NCBI GenBank assembly: GCA_027355725.1
Contig: DAIEHI010000101.1
Coordinates: 1 to 64,000 of the forward strand
DNA length: 64,000 bases
From: Acidimicrobiaceae bacterium
GTDB taxonomy: Bacteria > Actinomycetota > Acidimicrobiia > Acidimicrobiales > RAAP-2
Direction of reading: 5' to 3'
Positions 39,138 through 48,548 of the stretch are shown piece after piece; the first letter of the stretch is position 1, and each line of letters opens with the position of its first letter. Both the position numbers and the translations under genes were made by a program. The notes under the pieces were generated by a model that was not told where the DNA came from, searched no databases, and was given only the letters and a program-made list of their open reading frames with translations.

Positions 39138-39683
39138 TCATTCTCGCACGTCGAATCGCGACGCTGCAGCGCCGAGTTTCTTGATCGCCGCCACCAACGT
39201 CGGCTCACAGCGCTCAATCGCCTGATCGAAGGAAAACCAATAGACCTCTGGACTCTCGCTTGGTGGGGGCATTGGATCAATGCCGGGAGCGAGCAAGACG
39301 TATCGAAGGTCATAATGCGTGTGCCCTTTGGGGCCGGGATGGACGTCCACGTGGAACAGCTCAATTGGGTCGGGGTGGCGCACCGCGAGTCCGGTCTCTT
39401 CAGTGCACTCTCGTTGAGCCGCGGTGGCGGGTGATTCGCCTTGATCCACGTGACCTCCGGGCTGGACCCAGATCCCAAGGCGCCGGTGGCGATGCAAGAT
39501 GACACCTCGCGTCGAGAGGATGAAGCCCGATGCCGTCACGTGGTGAGCGTTGGCGTTCTCATCGAAGGGATCACCCGGCCACGTCAAGCGATCAAGCGTC
39601 GCTGTGATCGAGAACGCCTCGCGCTCATCAACGGCCACGAGTGCCTCGATCGAAGCACGCAGATCATCGACGTCGTTCACCAA
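39138..39683 (-). CDS. NUDIX hydrolase
   Basis: GGHVDQGESPATAAQRECTEETGL Nudix box. Confidence 0.93.
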   Translation of the reverse strand: MVNDVDDLRASIEALVAVDEREAFSITATLDRLTWPGDPFDENANAHHVTASGFILSTRGVILHRHRRLGIWVQPGGHVDQGESPATAAQRECTEETGLAVRHPDPIELFHVDVHPGPKGHTHYDLRYVLLAPGIDPMPPPSESPEVYWFSFDQAIERCEPTLVAAIKKLGAAASRFDVRE

Positions 39684-40351
39684 GAATTGCCCAAGAGTCG
39701 CTGCACTGACTGCGGGAGGACGATTGAGTCGTCCGCCATCGCCCCATCACGACTGGGAACGGGTGCGCCGAAACTCAAACGAGCGGGTATGACGCCGGAC
39801 CAGATGTGAAGCGCCTTGTCCTCATCGGGATCCTCAGTCGGTCCGCTCGAGACCTTGGCCGATGCCTCTTCGATCTTCAGTGCGAGCACCATGGTGAGCC
39901 GCTGTTCTTGATCGGTCATGGGACGCACCTCGGCCAGTCGCCCTGGAAGAACCGCGTCAACGAAGAGATCGAGGACTCTCCCCTTCTCATGTTGGTCCTC
40001 GACGCGTTCGATCGCGCCGACCACGACCACCGAGCGATAGGCAATCGATGATTCGAAGCCACTGCGCGCCAGACGAAGTCCGTCGTAGATCGTCACTGAC
40101 AGGCAAGCTCGACCCGCTTCGAGCACTGACTTCATGAGGGCATTGGACTGACTGCCGTGCAGATATACGGTGCGACCTTCACGAGCGTGCAGGGTCGGCA
40201 ACGCCATTGCGAGTCCGTCCACAACGCCAGCCAGAGTGCAGAATCGTGCCTCGTCGAGGATCTCGTTGACCGTGACCTCGTCGTAGCGCGCCTTCTCGGG
40301 GAGTCGCCGGACCCTCGTATGAGGCCCGGGGCCCAGCACCTGATCACTCAT
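39677..40351 (-). CDS. Pyridoxamine 5'-phosphate oxidase-family (FMN-binding split barrel) protein
   Basis: RVRRLPEKARYDEVTVNEILDEARFCTLAGVVDG..., LHGSQSNALMKSV, YRSVVVVGAIERVED. Confidence 0.85.
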   Translation of the reverse strand: MSDQVLGPGPHTRVRRLPEKARYDEVTVNEILDEARFCTLAGVVDGLAMALPTLHAREGRTVYLHGSQSNALMKSVLEAGRACLSVTIYDGLRLARSGFESSIAYRSVVVVGAIERVEDQHEKGRVLDLFVDAVLPGRLAEVRPMTDQEQRLTMVLALKIEEASAKVSSGPTEDPDEDKALHIWSGVIPARLSFGAPVPSRDGAMADDSIVLPQSVQRLLGNSW

Positions 40352-41172
40352 GCCCGTAGATAACCTTCGAAGAACGTGCGCGCAGCGCCCGCAACTTCAA
40401 CGTTCTTCTCAAAGAGACGCGCGTGCATCACGCCGCCTCGGGCCGAGGCTTGACGAACCGACACGGTTGGTGAACCGACCTTTTCAACCCACCAGGGCGC
40501 GACGGCACACATGGCACTGCCCGTGACAGGATCCTCGGCGAGACCAAGGCGTGGCGCGAAGACCCGAATCGAGACGTCGACGTCAGGCCCGCCGTGACAG
40601 GCCGCGATCACAATGGAGCTCGGTACGAGAAAGAGACTCATCGGATCCACCGAGAGCCCACACAGTGTGTCGTAGTCCTCCACGATGGCAAGAACACTCT
40701 GGGGGCCAGCTTGGAAGACCTCCCTGACTGGACCGAGGGTTCCATTGAGGACCGAATCATCGAGCGGCTCAATGTACGCCCTCGGCAAGTCCAACCCCAA
40801 GAGGCCATCCTTCAGACGTCGACCGGACAGAACGCCCGATCGCGTCTGAAAATAGAACTCGCCTCCCGGAACTGCCAATTCGGTGAGCAGGACATGCAGC
40901 GTGGCCAGGGTCGCGTGACCGCAGAGGTCGACCTCAACGGTTGGCGTGAACCAGCGAAGCGACCAACCATCACCCACGCGCCGCAGGAACGCGGTCTCCG
41001 AGACTCCCAGTTCGAAGGCAATCTGCTGGAGTGCTTGATCCTCCAAGGGGCGTTCCAGCAGCACAACGACTGCGGGATTGCCTCGCTCCGTGTCACCAAT
41101 GAATGCGTCGACCCACCAAAGTCGGTGACCGAAACTGACATTGACCGAATCCACCCTTAGAGACTGCCACAC
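40348..41172 (-). CDS. PhzF-family isomerase-like protein
   Basis: WWVDAFIGDTERGNPAVVVLL, LRWFTPTVEVDLCGHATLA, RLGLAEDPVTGSAMCAVAPW. Confidence 0.92.
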   Translation of the reverse strand: MWQSLRVDSVNVSFGHRLWWVDAFIGDTERGNPAVVVLLERPLEDQALQQIAFELGVSETAFLRRVGDGWSLRWFTPTVEVDLCGHATLATLHVLLTELAVPGGEFYFQTRSGVLSGRRLKDGLLGLDLPRAYIEPLDDSVLNGTLGPVREVFQAGPQSVLAIVEDYDTLCGLSVDPMSLFLVPSSIVIAACHGGPDVDVSIRVFAPRLGLAEDPVTGSAMCAVAPWWVEKVGSPTVSVRQASARGGVMHARLFEKNVEVAGAARTFFEGYLRA

Positions 41173-41201
41173 CGCGACCCACGGCGACGTAGTGTTTTGG
41201 T

Positions 41202-42002
41202 GTGCGTGTCGCGACGTTTAACCTTCACGCCGGGGTTGACGGGTGGGGTCGATCGACCGGGGCCCTCGAGTACGCCATCGCGCTCGACCCGGACATCCTT
41301 GTTACGCCTGAGCTTTGGCGTGGAGATGAAGGCACCGACTTCTTTGAGGTGCTCTCGCAGCGACTGGGGATGAAGGGGGCGTTTGTGCCTCTCGCACGAT
41401 GCGAGAGGGTGACCACGGGCTCAGGTGGACGCACCTGGCAACCTCGACTGGCCCATCTCTTTGGCGAGCGTGGCCTCTACTTCAGTGAGCATCGCACCCT
41501 GAGCGCGTCACAGCGCGCACGACGCGAATCCCATGGGAACCTCGAGACGGGCGAATGGGGGCTCTCGCTGTTGACTCGATTCGCCATTGAAGAGATTCGA
41601 ATCGAACCACTCGGGCGTCTACCTCGAGAGCGCGTGCGCCGCGCCGTCATCGTCGCTCGTCTCGCGCACCAGGGGCATTCCTTTTACGTGCTGGCCATAC
41701 ACGGTGCGCACATCAGTCACGGCTCGTATCGCCAGTACCGACGAGTGAATCAAATCGTGCGATCACTCGATCCGACACGGCCGGTGATGCTCGCGGGCGA
41801 CTTCAATTGCTGGCGTCCACTCCTGCGCGTCTTGTTGCCCGGGTGGCGCACGTTGGTGCGAGCGCGGACCTGGCCCGCGCGTCTTCCCCACTCTCAAATC
41901 GACCACATCCTCGGCCGGGGCCCTTGGATTCGTCGTGGCGGTACCGCAAAAGACGGCGGGAGCGACCACCGAGCGCTCATCGCCGAGGTGGAACTGGCTT
42001 AA
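41202..42002 (+). CDS. Endonuclease/exonuclease/phosphatase-family protein
   Basis: VATFNLHAGVDGW, MLAGDFNCWRP, SQIDHILGRG, GSDHRALIAEV. Confidence 0.9.
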   Translation: MRVATFNLHAGVDGWGRSTGALEYAIALDPDILVTPELWRGDEGTDFFEVLSQRLGMKGAFVPLARCERVTTGSGGRTWQPRLAHLFGERGLYFSEHRTLSASQRARRESHGNLETGEWGLSLLTRFAIEEIRIEPLGRLPRERVRRAVIVARLAHQGHSFYVLAIHGAHISHGSYRQYRRVNQIVRSLDPTRPVMLAGDFNCWRPLLRVLLPGWRTLVRARTWPARLPHSQIDHILGRGPWIRRGGTAKDGGSDHRALIAEVELA

Positions 42003-43246
42003 CTGAGTTCCATCCGTGAACTCTCTGGGAGCCGGCGAAGTAGCAGGACCGAAGGAACCAGAGGTAAGAAGGTCACGAGCGCCGGAATACGAAGTGACGT
42101 CACGGTGGCAGTGTGAATGGCGTCACCAACCCAACCAAAGAGCGCGAGCCCGGCGGTCGCCCCGAGTACCCCAGCGACCACCACCCATCCCGCTGCGGTG
42201 GCGCGGTGCGAGTGCGAGAAGATCTCGGTGCTGATCGCGGTGGCCGCCGGGGCCAGAACCCCGGCCGCGCCAACGCCGATCAAGTAGCCAGCAACAAAGC
42301 TCGCCCGCCCGCCGCTGTAGGCGAGCACCGACGTGACACCCGAACCCACGACTCCTAGAGCAACTGTCCATCGTCTGCCAATGGACCGCGACAGGCGACG
42401 ACTGACGAGCAAGCCCGCGAGGCCCGTCGCCGCGCTCAACGCCACCACTGACGCAACGATGTGGGGGCTGATCTTGAGCACCCCTTCGCCGTAGACGAAG
42501 GCGAAGCCATTGGCGGGCCCGGTGATCATTCCAATGGCGAACGCGATAGTCGCAACGACCCCTAAGTGACCCCTGATATCTCTAGGCACCGACGTCAAGC
42601 GTGCGCGCGACGAAGGATCGCGGGGGTCACCTGGCTCGTGTACGGCGCTCAGGAGCGGGCGAATGAAGAGTGCCGGGACGAGCGCAACGCCGAAGAGCCA
42701 ACGAAAAGAACCAGGGCCACGGATGACACCGTGCAAGACCGCAGAGAGACCCGCGCCGATGCCGGCACCGGCGGCCATGATCGCCAGTCGATGAATCCTA
42801 TTCGCGCTCGTCGCCAGCTCCACCGTGATGACCTGTATGAGTGCGGACGCCGCTGAGAGCAGAGGGCGCGCCAATGCGAAGCACAGGACAAAGAACCAGT
42901 AGGACGGGCTCAGTGACGCCACGGCGGTCGTGAGTAGTCCAAGAAGCATGGCTCGGCGAAGTACTCGCGTGCGACCCCACCGATCGGCCAATGACGCGAG
43001 CGGTAAGGCGCCGAGCGACGCGAGTCGCAAGATACCGAGCCCTACGCCGAGTGTTGAGCCCGAGAGGCCGACGACGCTGCGCAACGAGCCATTCGACGAT
43101 ACATGCCCGAAGTGGCGCGCAACGTCGTTGAGCGACGCGATCGCCCCAAACTGCGCGAATGACGCAAAGAGCATCGCAAAAAACAGTGCCAGGGTGACTC
43201 GATCGAAATCATGAATCGATGACCCAGCTCGGGCCCGCTCAGCCAA
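41999..43246 (-). CDS. MFS transporter
   Basis: 12-TM-like ORF; GALPLASLADRWGRTRVLRRAML. Confidence 0.88.
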   Translation of the reverse strand: MAERARAGSSIHDFDRVTLALFFAMLFASFAQFGAIASLNDVARHFGHVSSNGSLRSVVGLSGSTLGVGLGILRLASLGALPLASLADRWGRTRVLRRAMLLGLLTTAVASLSPSYWFFVLCFALARPLLSAASALIQVITVELATSANRIHRLAIMAAGAGIGAGLSAVLHGVIRGPGSFRWLFGVALVPALFIRPLLSAVHEPGDPRDPSSRARLTSVPRDIRGHLGVVATIAFAIGMITGPANGFAFVYGEGVLKISPHIVASVVALSAATGLAGLLVSRRLSRSIGRRWTVALGVVGSGVTSVLAYSGGRASFVAGYLIGVGAAGVLAPAATAISTEIFSHSHRATAAGWVVVAGVLGATAGLALFGWVGDAIHTATVTSLRIPALVTFLPLVPSVLLLRRLPESSRMELS

Positions 43247-44261
43247 GCTGCACTTCCTGATCCACTACGACGAGTGTCTTACCGTGATTTCCTCCGCTAA
43301 AGAGCAGGTTCAACGCATCAGGCGCGTGCTCGAGTCCAACGACGAGGTGCTCAGAATGCACCAATGAACCCGCGTGGACCATCTGTGCAAGCTCCGTCTG
43401 TGCCTCGCCAAATCGTGACGCGTAGTCAAGGACAATGAAGCCTTCCATGCGCGCGCGACGCATGATCAACATCGAGGTGTTGACCAAGCCTTTCGCATTC
43501 TGCATCGTGTTGTACTGCGAGATTGCCCCGCACATGACAATGCGCCCACGCATGGCGATGTTCGAGAGTGCGGCGTCGAGGATCTCCCCTCCAACGTTGT
43601 CGAAGTACACATCAATCCCCTTCGGGCACGCTTCGTGGAGTCGACGAGCCAGGTGTGGTTCGCGATAGTCCAAGCATTCATCGAAGCCATATTTCTCGAC
43701 GACCTCGGCGCACTTCTCCGGTCCACCCGCAATCCCAACAACCCGACCCGCGCCACGCGCCTTGGCAATCTGACCAACGACCGAGCCCGTGGCGCCCGCG
43801 GCACCTGACACGACGACCACGTCCCCCTCTTGGAAGCGGCCAACGTCAGTGAGGCCGAAGTATGCAGTGATACCGGTGACGCCGAGCACGTTCATGACCG
43901 TGGCGAGGTCAAGACCCATACCGCTCGGTAGCACGGTGAATCTGTTCTGCTCATCCGCGAGGACCCATTCCTGCCAGTTCGTCATGCCGTAGACAATGTC
44001 GCCGGGGGTGTAGCGAGAAGAATTACTCTCAACGACGACTCCGGCGCCACTTGAGCGGATCACGTCGCCGATTCCGATTGGTGGAAGGTATCCGGGAGCG
44101 TCATTCATCCACGTGCGAATGGTTGGGTCGATGGATAACATGCCGACCTTGATCAACGCCTGGTCCGGGCCGCAATTGGGGCGAGGAGACGTTACCAGCG
44201 ACGTGGTGGTGCTGTCGACTGCACCAATCGGGCGCTGCGCGAGAATGATTTGACGATTCAT
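43239..44261 (-). CDS. NADP-dependent MDR-family oxidoreductase (CurA/leukotriene B4 dehydrogenase-like)
   Basis: MNRQIILAQRPIG...SIDPTIRTWM, VVVSGAAGATGSVVGQIAKARGAGRVVGIAGG, YFDNVGGEILDAAL. ATG at 44261 preferred. Confidence 0.88.
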   Translation of the reverse strand: MNRQIILAQRPIGAVDSTTTSLVTSPRPNCGPDQALIKVGMLSIDPTIRTWMNDAPGYLPPIGIGDVIRSSGAGVVVESNSSRYTPGDIVYGMTNWQEWVLADEQNRFTVLPSGMGLDLATVMNVLGVTGITAYFGLTDVGRFQEGDVVVVSGAAGATGSVVGQIAKARGAGRVVGIAGGPEKCAEVVEKYGFDECLDYREPHLARRLHEACPKGIDVYFDNVGGEILDAALSNIAMRGRIVMCGAISQYNTMQNAKGLVNTSMLIMRRARMEGFIVLDYASRFGEAQTELAQMVHAGSLVHSEHLVVGLEHAPDALNLLFSGGNHGKTLVVVDQEVQLG

Positions 44262-44377
44262 TGTGGACCTCCAAGTTGTCAACGCCACGTTAGGGGCTGC
44301 GCCACGCCGACGCGAAATGAGTGCGAGCTGCGAAACACTGCGCCATTCAGTTACATTCTTGGCGTAGGGGAGGCGCC

Positions 44378-44557
44378 ATGACTCGCGAACGAGGACTTCG
44401 ATCACAGTTGTATCGAGATGCGCGCATACTGGGTAACGTCGAGGCACTCTCCAAGGGACCCATTTCGTACGGCCGGCGATACGCACGACGCAGGACCTAC
44501 GCGACGTCAAACAAGTTGGCACACAGCGTGCTGCGCTCGCTCGGGCTCTCTCGGTGA
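44378..44557 (+). CDS. Small conserved basic protein of unknown function
   Basis: MTRERGLRSQLYRDARILGNVEALSKGPISYGRRYARRRTYATSNKLAHSVLRSLGLSR. Confidence 0.6.
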   Translation: MTRERGLRSQLYRDARILGNVEALSKGPISYGRRYARRRTYATSNKLAHSVLRSLGLSR

Positions 44558-44576
44558 CACCAGGCTGGCCCTGCTG

Positions 44577-47117
44577 CTACAGGTTCGACGCCAATGTTCC
44601 AGATACTGTCGAGTCCTGAGCCAGTTCAATCACCACTGTCAGACCCCCGCCCGGGGTGTCTTCGAAACGAAGTCCGCCCTTCAACAGGCGAATGAAGCCT
44701 TCAGCGACGCTCAAGGCAATATTCTCCTCGCCAGGCCCGTCTGGGGCATGATTGGCGAGCGAACTCGGAATTCGCCGTCGAGGGTCACGCGTTCCGGGCC
44801 CACGATCAATGACGAGCAATTCAATGCCCGTGGCCGTTACACCAGCGCTCAATCGAACCGGTTGATCCTGCGGCGAGAAATCGCACGCATTACTCACCAC
44901 ATTGGCGATGATCCGTTCAAGGAGGTCCGGATCTGTCGTGAGCGGAGGAAGATCGTCCGGGAGCTCATAGCGCAGAGTTCTACCTCGCGTGTCAATTGTC
45001 TCTATGGCACGATCCACAGTGTCGCGAAGCACCACCCTTCGAGATCGCGGCGCTACCAATCTCGCTTCCAGTCTCCCCGAATCGAGCAGATTGGTCACGA
45101 GGCGCGTGAGGCTGTTGGCTTCGCGCCCGATGCCGCGCACGAATTCCCTCTGTTGATGCTCGCTCCAAGTCGTATTAACCCTCAGGAGTGCCGCCACATT
45201 CTTCTCAATCCTCGCCAACGATGGGCTCAGATCGTGCGACACGGCTCGCAGCAAGCCCACTCTCAGTGCGTCTCTCTCCGCGCTGCGCTTGAGGATTGCC
45301 GCATCGTCCGCAAGCTTCTGCCATTCAATGCCGGCGGCGATACGCCCAGCGAACGCCGCGATGACTGTGCGGTCTTGGTTGTCGAGTTCGGCTCCGACCA
45401 ATACCAATGACGTCGTCTCATCGACTTCAAATCGTGCATTGATCTCATCGTCGGAGAAGTCGTCGCCACTCACCAAGTCGGGAATCCACACGTCGTCACG
45501 CTTTGCGAGAAGCGCTACGGTGGGCGCCGCATAGATCGCACGAAGTGAGTTGAGCAGTGGCATCAAGTCTCCGCGGCTCGTCGCCACCGTCGCGGCCGCC
45601 TTCGCCAAGAGCTCCGCCTCCATTCGCGCACGCGACGCTTCATTGGATCGAAGGGCGAACTGATTCACCACGAAACTCGTTCCAATGGCGAAGACCAGAA
45701 ACGCAATGATCGCCACGACATCGTCGGGCCGAGCAACATCAAAAGTGTGTAACGGGTGGACAAAGTAATAGTTCTCCAACCCCGACGCCGTGAGAGCCGC
45801 GACCACTCCGACCACAACGCCCGACATGATTGCGAGAGCGAGCACGACTACGAGATAGATCAGAAAGACGGTGGAGGCTGAGATCACCGTACGGGACTGG
45901 GACATCAACACGGTGAGCGCTGGCATGATCAGCGCGAGCGCGACTATCCCGACCATGATGCGCGCACGCGACACTGAATGAACCGCGCGACGCCGTCGTG
46001 ACACGGTGGCGGGTTCGCCCGTGACCGCAATGATGTGCACGTCGAGGTCGCGAGCCTGTCGCAGGACGTTTTCGACCACTCCAGGAATCCGAAGGAATTT
46101 TCTCTTGCGGCTCGAACCAAGAACAATCTGTGTCCCGCGCTCAGCTCGGGCAAAGGCCACCAGCGCACCCGCAATGTCTTCGTCGACGATTTCGTGGAAT
46201 GTCCCCTCAAACTCAGCGACCAACTCGCGCGCCGGAGAGGTGTCGCACGCACGATTGTGCCCCCCAGCGATCTCACCGACGTGCACCGCCATCAGCTCCG
46301 CGTGATTTCTGGCCGCGATGCGAGCGGCCCGACGAAGGAGCACCTCGTCGAGCGCACTTCCCGTCACCGCAACAACGAGGCGCTCACGAGTCTCCCAACT
46401 CTCCTTGATGTCGTGAGCCTCCAGATAGTCCTGCAGCGAATCCTCGACCCTGTCAGCGAGCCAGAGCAAGGAAAGCTCTCGAAGGGCGGTCAGATTTCCC
46501 GATCGAAAGAAGTTCGACAGTGATGCGTCGATCTTTTCAGCTGGGTAGATGTTTCCGTGGGCCATCCTTCGACGAAGAGCCTCGGGTGTGATGTCGACCA
46601 GTTCAATCTGATCGGCTCGACGGACGACGAAATCGGGCACGGTCTCTTTTTGAGCAATGCCGGTTATCTTCTCAACGACGTCATTCACTGACTCGAGGTG
46701 CTGGATGTTTACCGTCGTGATCACATCTATGCCGGCGTCTAAGAGCGCTTCCACGTCCTGCCAACGCTTCTCGTTCGCACCACCTGGCGCATTGGTATGA
46801 GCGAGTTCATCGACGAGGGCCAACTCCGGTTTACGAGCAATGACCGCATCGAGATCCAACTCTTCAAGCGTCGTCCCACGGTACTGAACCTTCTTGCGCG
46901 AGATGACTTCGAGATCGCGAAGTTGTGCGGCGGTGAGGATCCTGGCGTGCGTCTCGACGTAGGCCGCCACCACGTCAGTACCACGCTCCTTGCGACGCCA
47001 CCCCTCGTCAAGCATGCGATACGTCTTGCCAACACCCGGGGCGAGCCCCAAGTAGACACGAAGCTCCCCACGCGATGGACGCACCTGATCAGCCAACGGT
47101 GGTGTCGACGTCTTCAA
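44577..47117 (-). CDS. kdpD: KdpD osmosensitive K+ channel sensor protein with atypical kinase core
   Basis: N-terminal LRVYLGLAPGVGKTYRMLDEGWRRKERGTDVVAAYVETH and VDELAHTN; USP-like, DUF4118 TM and HisKA/HATPase-like regions. Confidence 0.92.
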   Translation of the reverse strand: MKTSTPPLADQVRPSRGELRVYLGLAPGVGKTYRMLDEGWRRKERGTDVVAAYVETHARILTAAQLRDLEVISRKKVQYRGTTLEELDLDAVIARKPELALVDELAHTNAPGGANEKRWQDVEALLDAGIDVITTVNIQHLESVNDVVEKITGIAQKETVPDFVVRRADQIELVDITPEALRRRMAHGNIYPAEKIDASLSNFFRSGNLTALRELSLLWLADRVEDSLQDYLEAHDIKESWETRERLVVAVTGSALDEVLLRRAARIAARNHAELMAVHVGEIAGGHNRACDTSPARELVAEFEGTFHEIVDEDIAGALVAFARAERGTQIVLGSSRKRKFLRIPGVVENVLRQARDLDVHIIAVTGEPATVSRRRRAVHSVSRARIMVGIVALALIMPALTVLMSQSRTVISASTVFLIYLVVVLALAIMSGVVVGVVAALTASGLENYYFVHPLHTFDVARPDDVVAIIAFLVFAIGTSFVVNQFALRSNEASRARMEAELLAKAAATVATSRGDLMPLLNSLRAIYAAPTVALLAKRDDVWIPDLVSGDDFSDDEINARFEVDETTSLVLVGAELDNQDRTVIAAFAGRIAAGIEWQKLADDAAILKRSAERDALRVGLLRAVSHDLSPSLARIEKNVAALLRVNTTWSEHQQREFVRGIGREANSLTRLVTNLLDSGRLEARLVAPRSRRVVLRDTVDRAIETIDTRGRTLRYELPDDLPPLTTDPDLLERIIANVVSNACDFSPQDQPVRLSAGVTATGIELLVIDRGPGTRDPRRRIPSSLANHAPDGPGEENIALSVAEGFIRLLKGGLRFEDTPGGGLTVVIELAQDSTVSGTLASNL

Positions 47118-47929
47118 GGTTGACTCCCCGGCTCACTCGTTTCACGCACGTTGGGTGCGAACAGCCCGACGAGCACAACGGCCATTTCGAGTCGTTCGCT
47201 CGAGAGTGCGAGTCCTGGTGTCGGAGTCAGAACGAAGCGCCCAACTTGTGCCCCGCGATCCAAACACAGGATCTCGCACTGCGGACCCGGGAGACCCATC
47301 TCTCCAACGGGCCAGCGAAGTCCCACGTGGCGTACCTCGCCGCCCGGCTGAATCCGAGCGAGCGGCGGTTCGGTCACGAGTGGATCAAATCGGCAACCCC
47401 TGAGCTCGAGAATCTGCGTGAGCGAGCGTGTCGCATGTTCAACGAGGAGCATCCGGCGTTCGTTTCGAGAACTCATCACGGCCATATCGCGCAATATAGA
47501 GATGAAGTGTGCCTCTTCGTCCGCCGCTCTTCGATGATGATTGCTTCGCGCCGCAAATTCGGTGACGATGGCTCCGATCACGACGATAGAGAGCGTTATT
47601 TCAATGTCGAGGCGTCGATTGATGCTCAGGTGCTCGAACGGCGCGGTGAGAAAGAAATCGAACCACACCGCCGCGCTCAACGTGGCCAGTGCGCCGGTCA
47701 CTCGAGTACCGAGGATGGCGAGCGCTTCGATGAGTGCCACCATGCTGAGCGCAGCCGCCACGTTGGTGAATGTCGCGCGGAACGGTACAAACACAGTCGC
47801 AAGGCAGAGTGGAGCAACCAATGCTGCCACGTTGAGCACGCGTCGTCGATGCTTGGCCCACACTTGACCTATAGGCAATGACACCATATCGGCACCACCC
47901 TCTCTATCCTCACGTCTCCTCGACCACAC
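47114..47929 (-). CDS. DUF4118-type membrane protein (KdpD membrane-domain-like, no kinase)
   Basis: TM cluster with VWFDFFLTAPFEHLSINRRLDIEITLSIVVIGAIVTE, resembling the KdpD membrane domain; overlaps kdpD start. Confidence 0.7.
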   Translation of the reverse strand: MWSRRREDREGGADMVSLPIGQVWAKHRRRVLNVAALVAPLCLATVFVPFRATFTNVAAALSMVALIEALAILGTRVTGALATLSAAVWFDFFLTAPFEHLSINRRLDIEITLSIVVIGAIVTEFAARSNHHRRAADEEAHFISILRDMAVMSSRNERRMLLVEHATRSLTQILELRGCRFDPLVTEPPLARIQPGGEVRHVGLRWPVGEMGLPGPQCEILCLDRGAQVGRFVLTPTPGLALSSERLEMAVVLVGLFAPNVRETSEPGSQP

Positions 47930-47938
47930 CGCGTCAAC

Positions 47939-48535
47939 TCAGCGAAGTCGAGCCAGTGCTTCGTTGAGCTGCAATACATTGATGTAACTGCTGCCGAGAA
48001 AGCCGAATTGGGGGCCGTGCGTCTGCGCCGATATCAAGGTGCGCAAGCGCGTCGGTGCGATACCGGTCGCTCTAGCCACCATTGGGACCTGCACGAGCGC
48101 ATCTTGGGGCGAGATGTCTGGGTCGTATCCACTTGCAGAAGTGGTAACGAGATCGGGCGTCGGATTCACCCCGAGCTTGTGCCAGTACGCGACGAGCTGT
48201 TTGGTGTCTGCGAGCAGCGCCGCTGATCGCGGACCCAGGTTCGTGGCACCCGATTCACCGCTGACACCGTTCGCCTTCAGAGGATTGTCTCCTCCAGATG
48301 TGCCCTTTGCAGGATCAGCGGCGTAGGGGCCGGTGTCGTCAGGTCGACCGTGGAACCAATTCGGGCTCGACCAGTTTTGGCCGATCAGCAGCGAACCATT
48401 CGCGCCCACCGACCCATTGGCTTGGCTGCGAAAGAGTAGCTGAGCCACACCCGTACCGGCGAAGGCATAGACAAAGCCAAAAAGGACCATGCAAATCGTC
48501 GCCATAACCAAGGAACGTCGAAGATGAACAAGCAT
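47939..48535 (-). CDS. kdpC: K+-transporting ATPase subunit C
   Basis: VAQLLFRSQANGSVGANGSLLIGQNWSSPNWFHGRPD; SASGYDPDISPQDALVQVPMVARATGI. Confidence 0.95.
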   Translation of the reverse strand: MLVHLRRSLVMATICMVLFGFVYAFAGTGVAQLLFRSQANGSVGANGSLLIGQNWSSPNWFHGRPDDTGPYAADPAKGTSGGDNPLKANGVSGESGATNLGPRSAALLADTKQLVAYWHKLGVNPTPDLVTTSASGYDPDISPQDALVQVPMVARATGIAPTRLRTLISAQTHGPQFGFLGSSYINVLQLNEALARLR

Positions 48536-48548
48536 TGAAGGTGCCCTT

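Noticed and set aside
44418-45410. 330-aa + strand ORF
   Set aside because: Antisense to kdpD; low-complexity Arg/Ser-rich shadow ORF.
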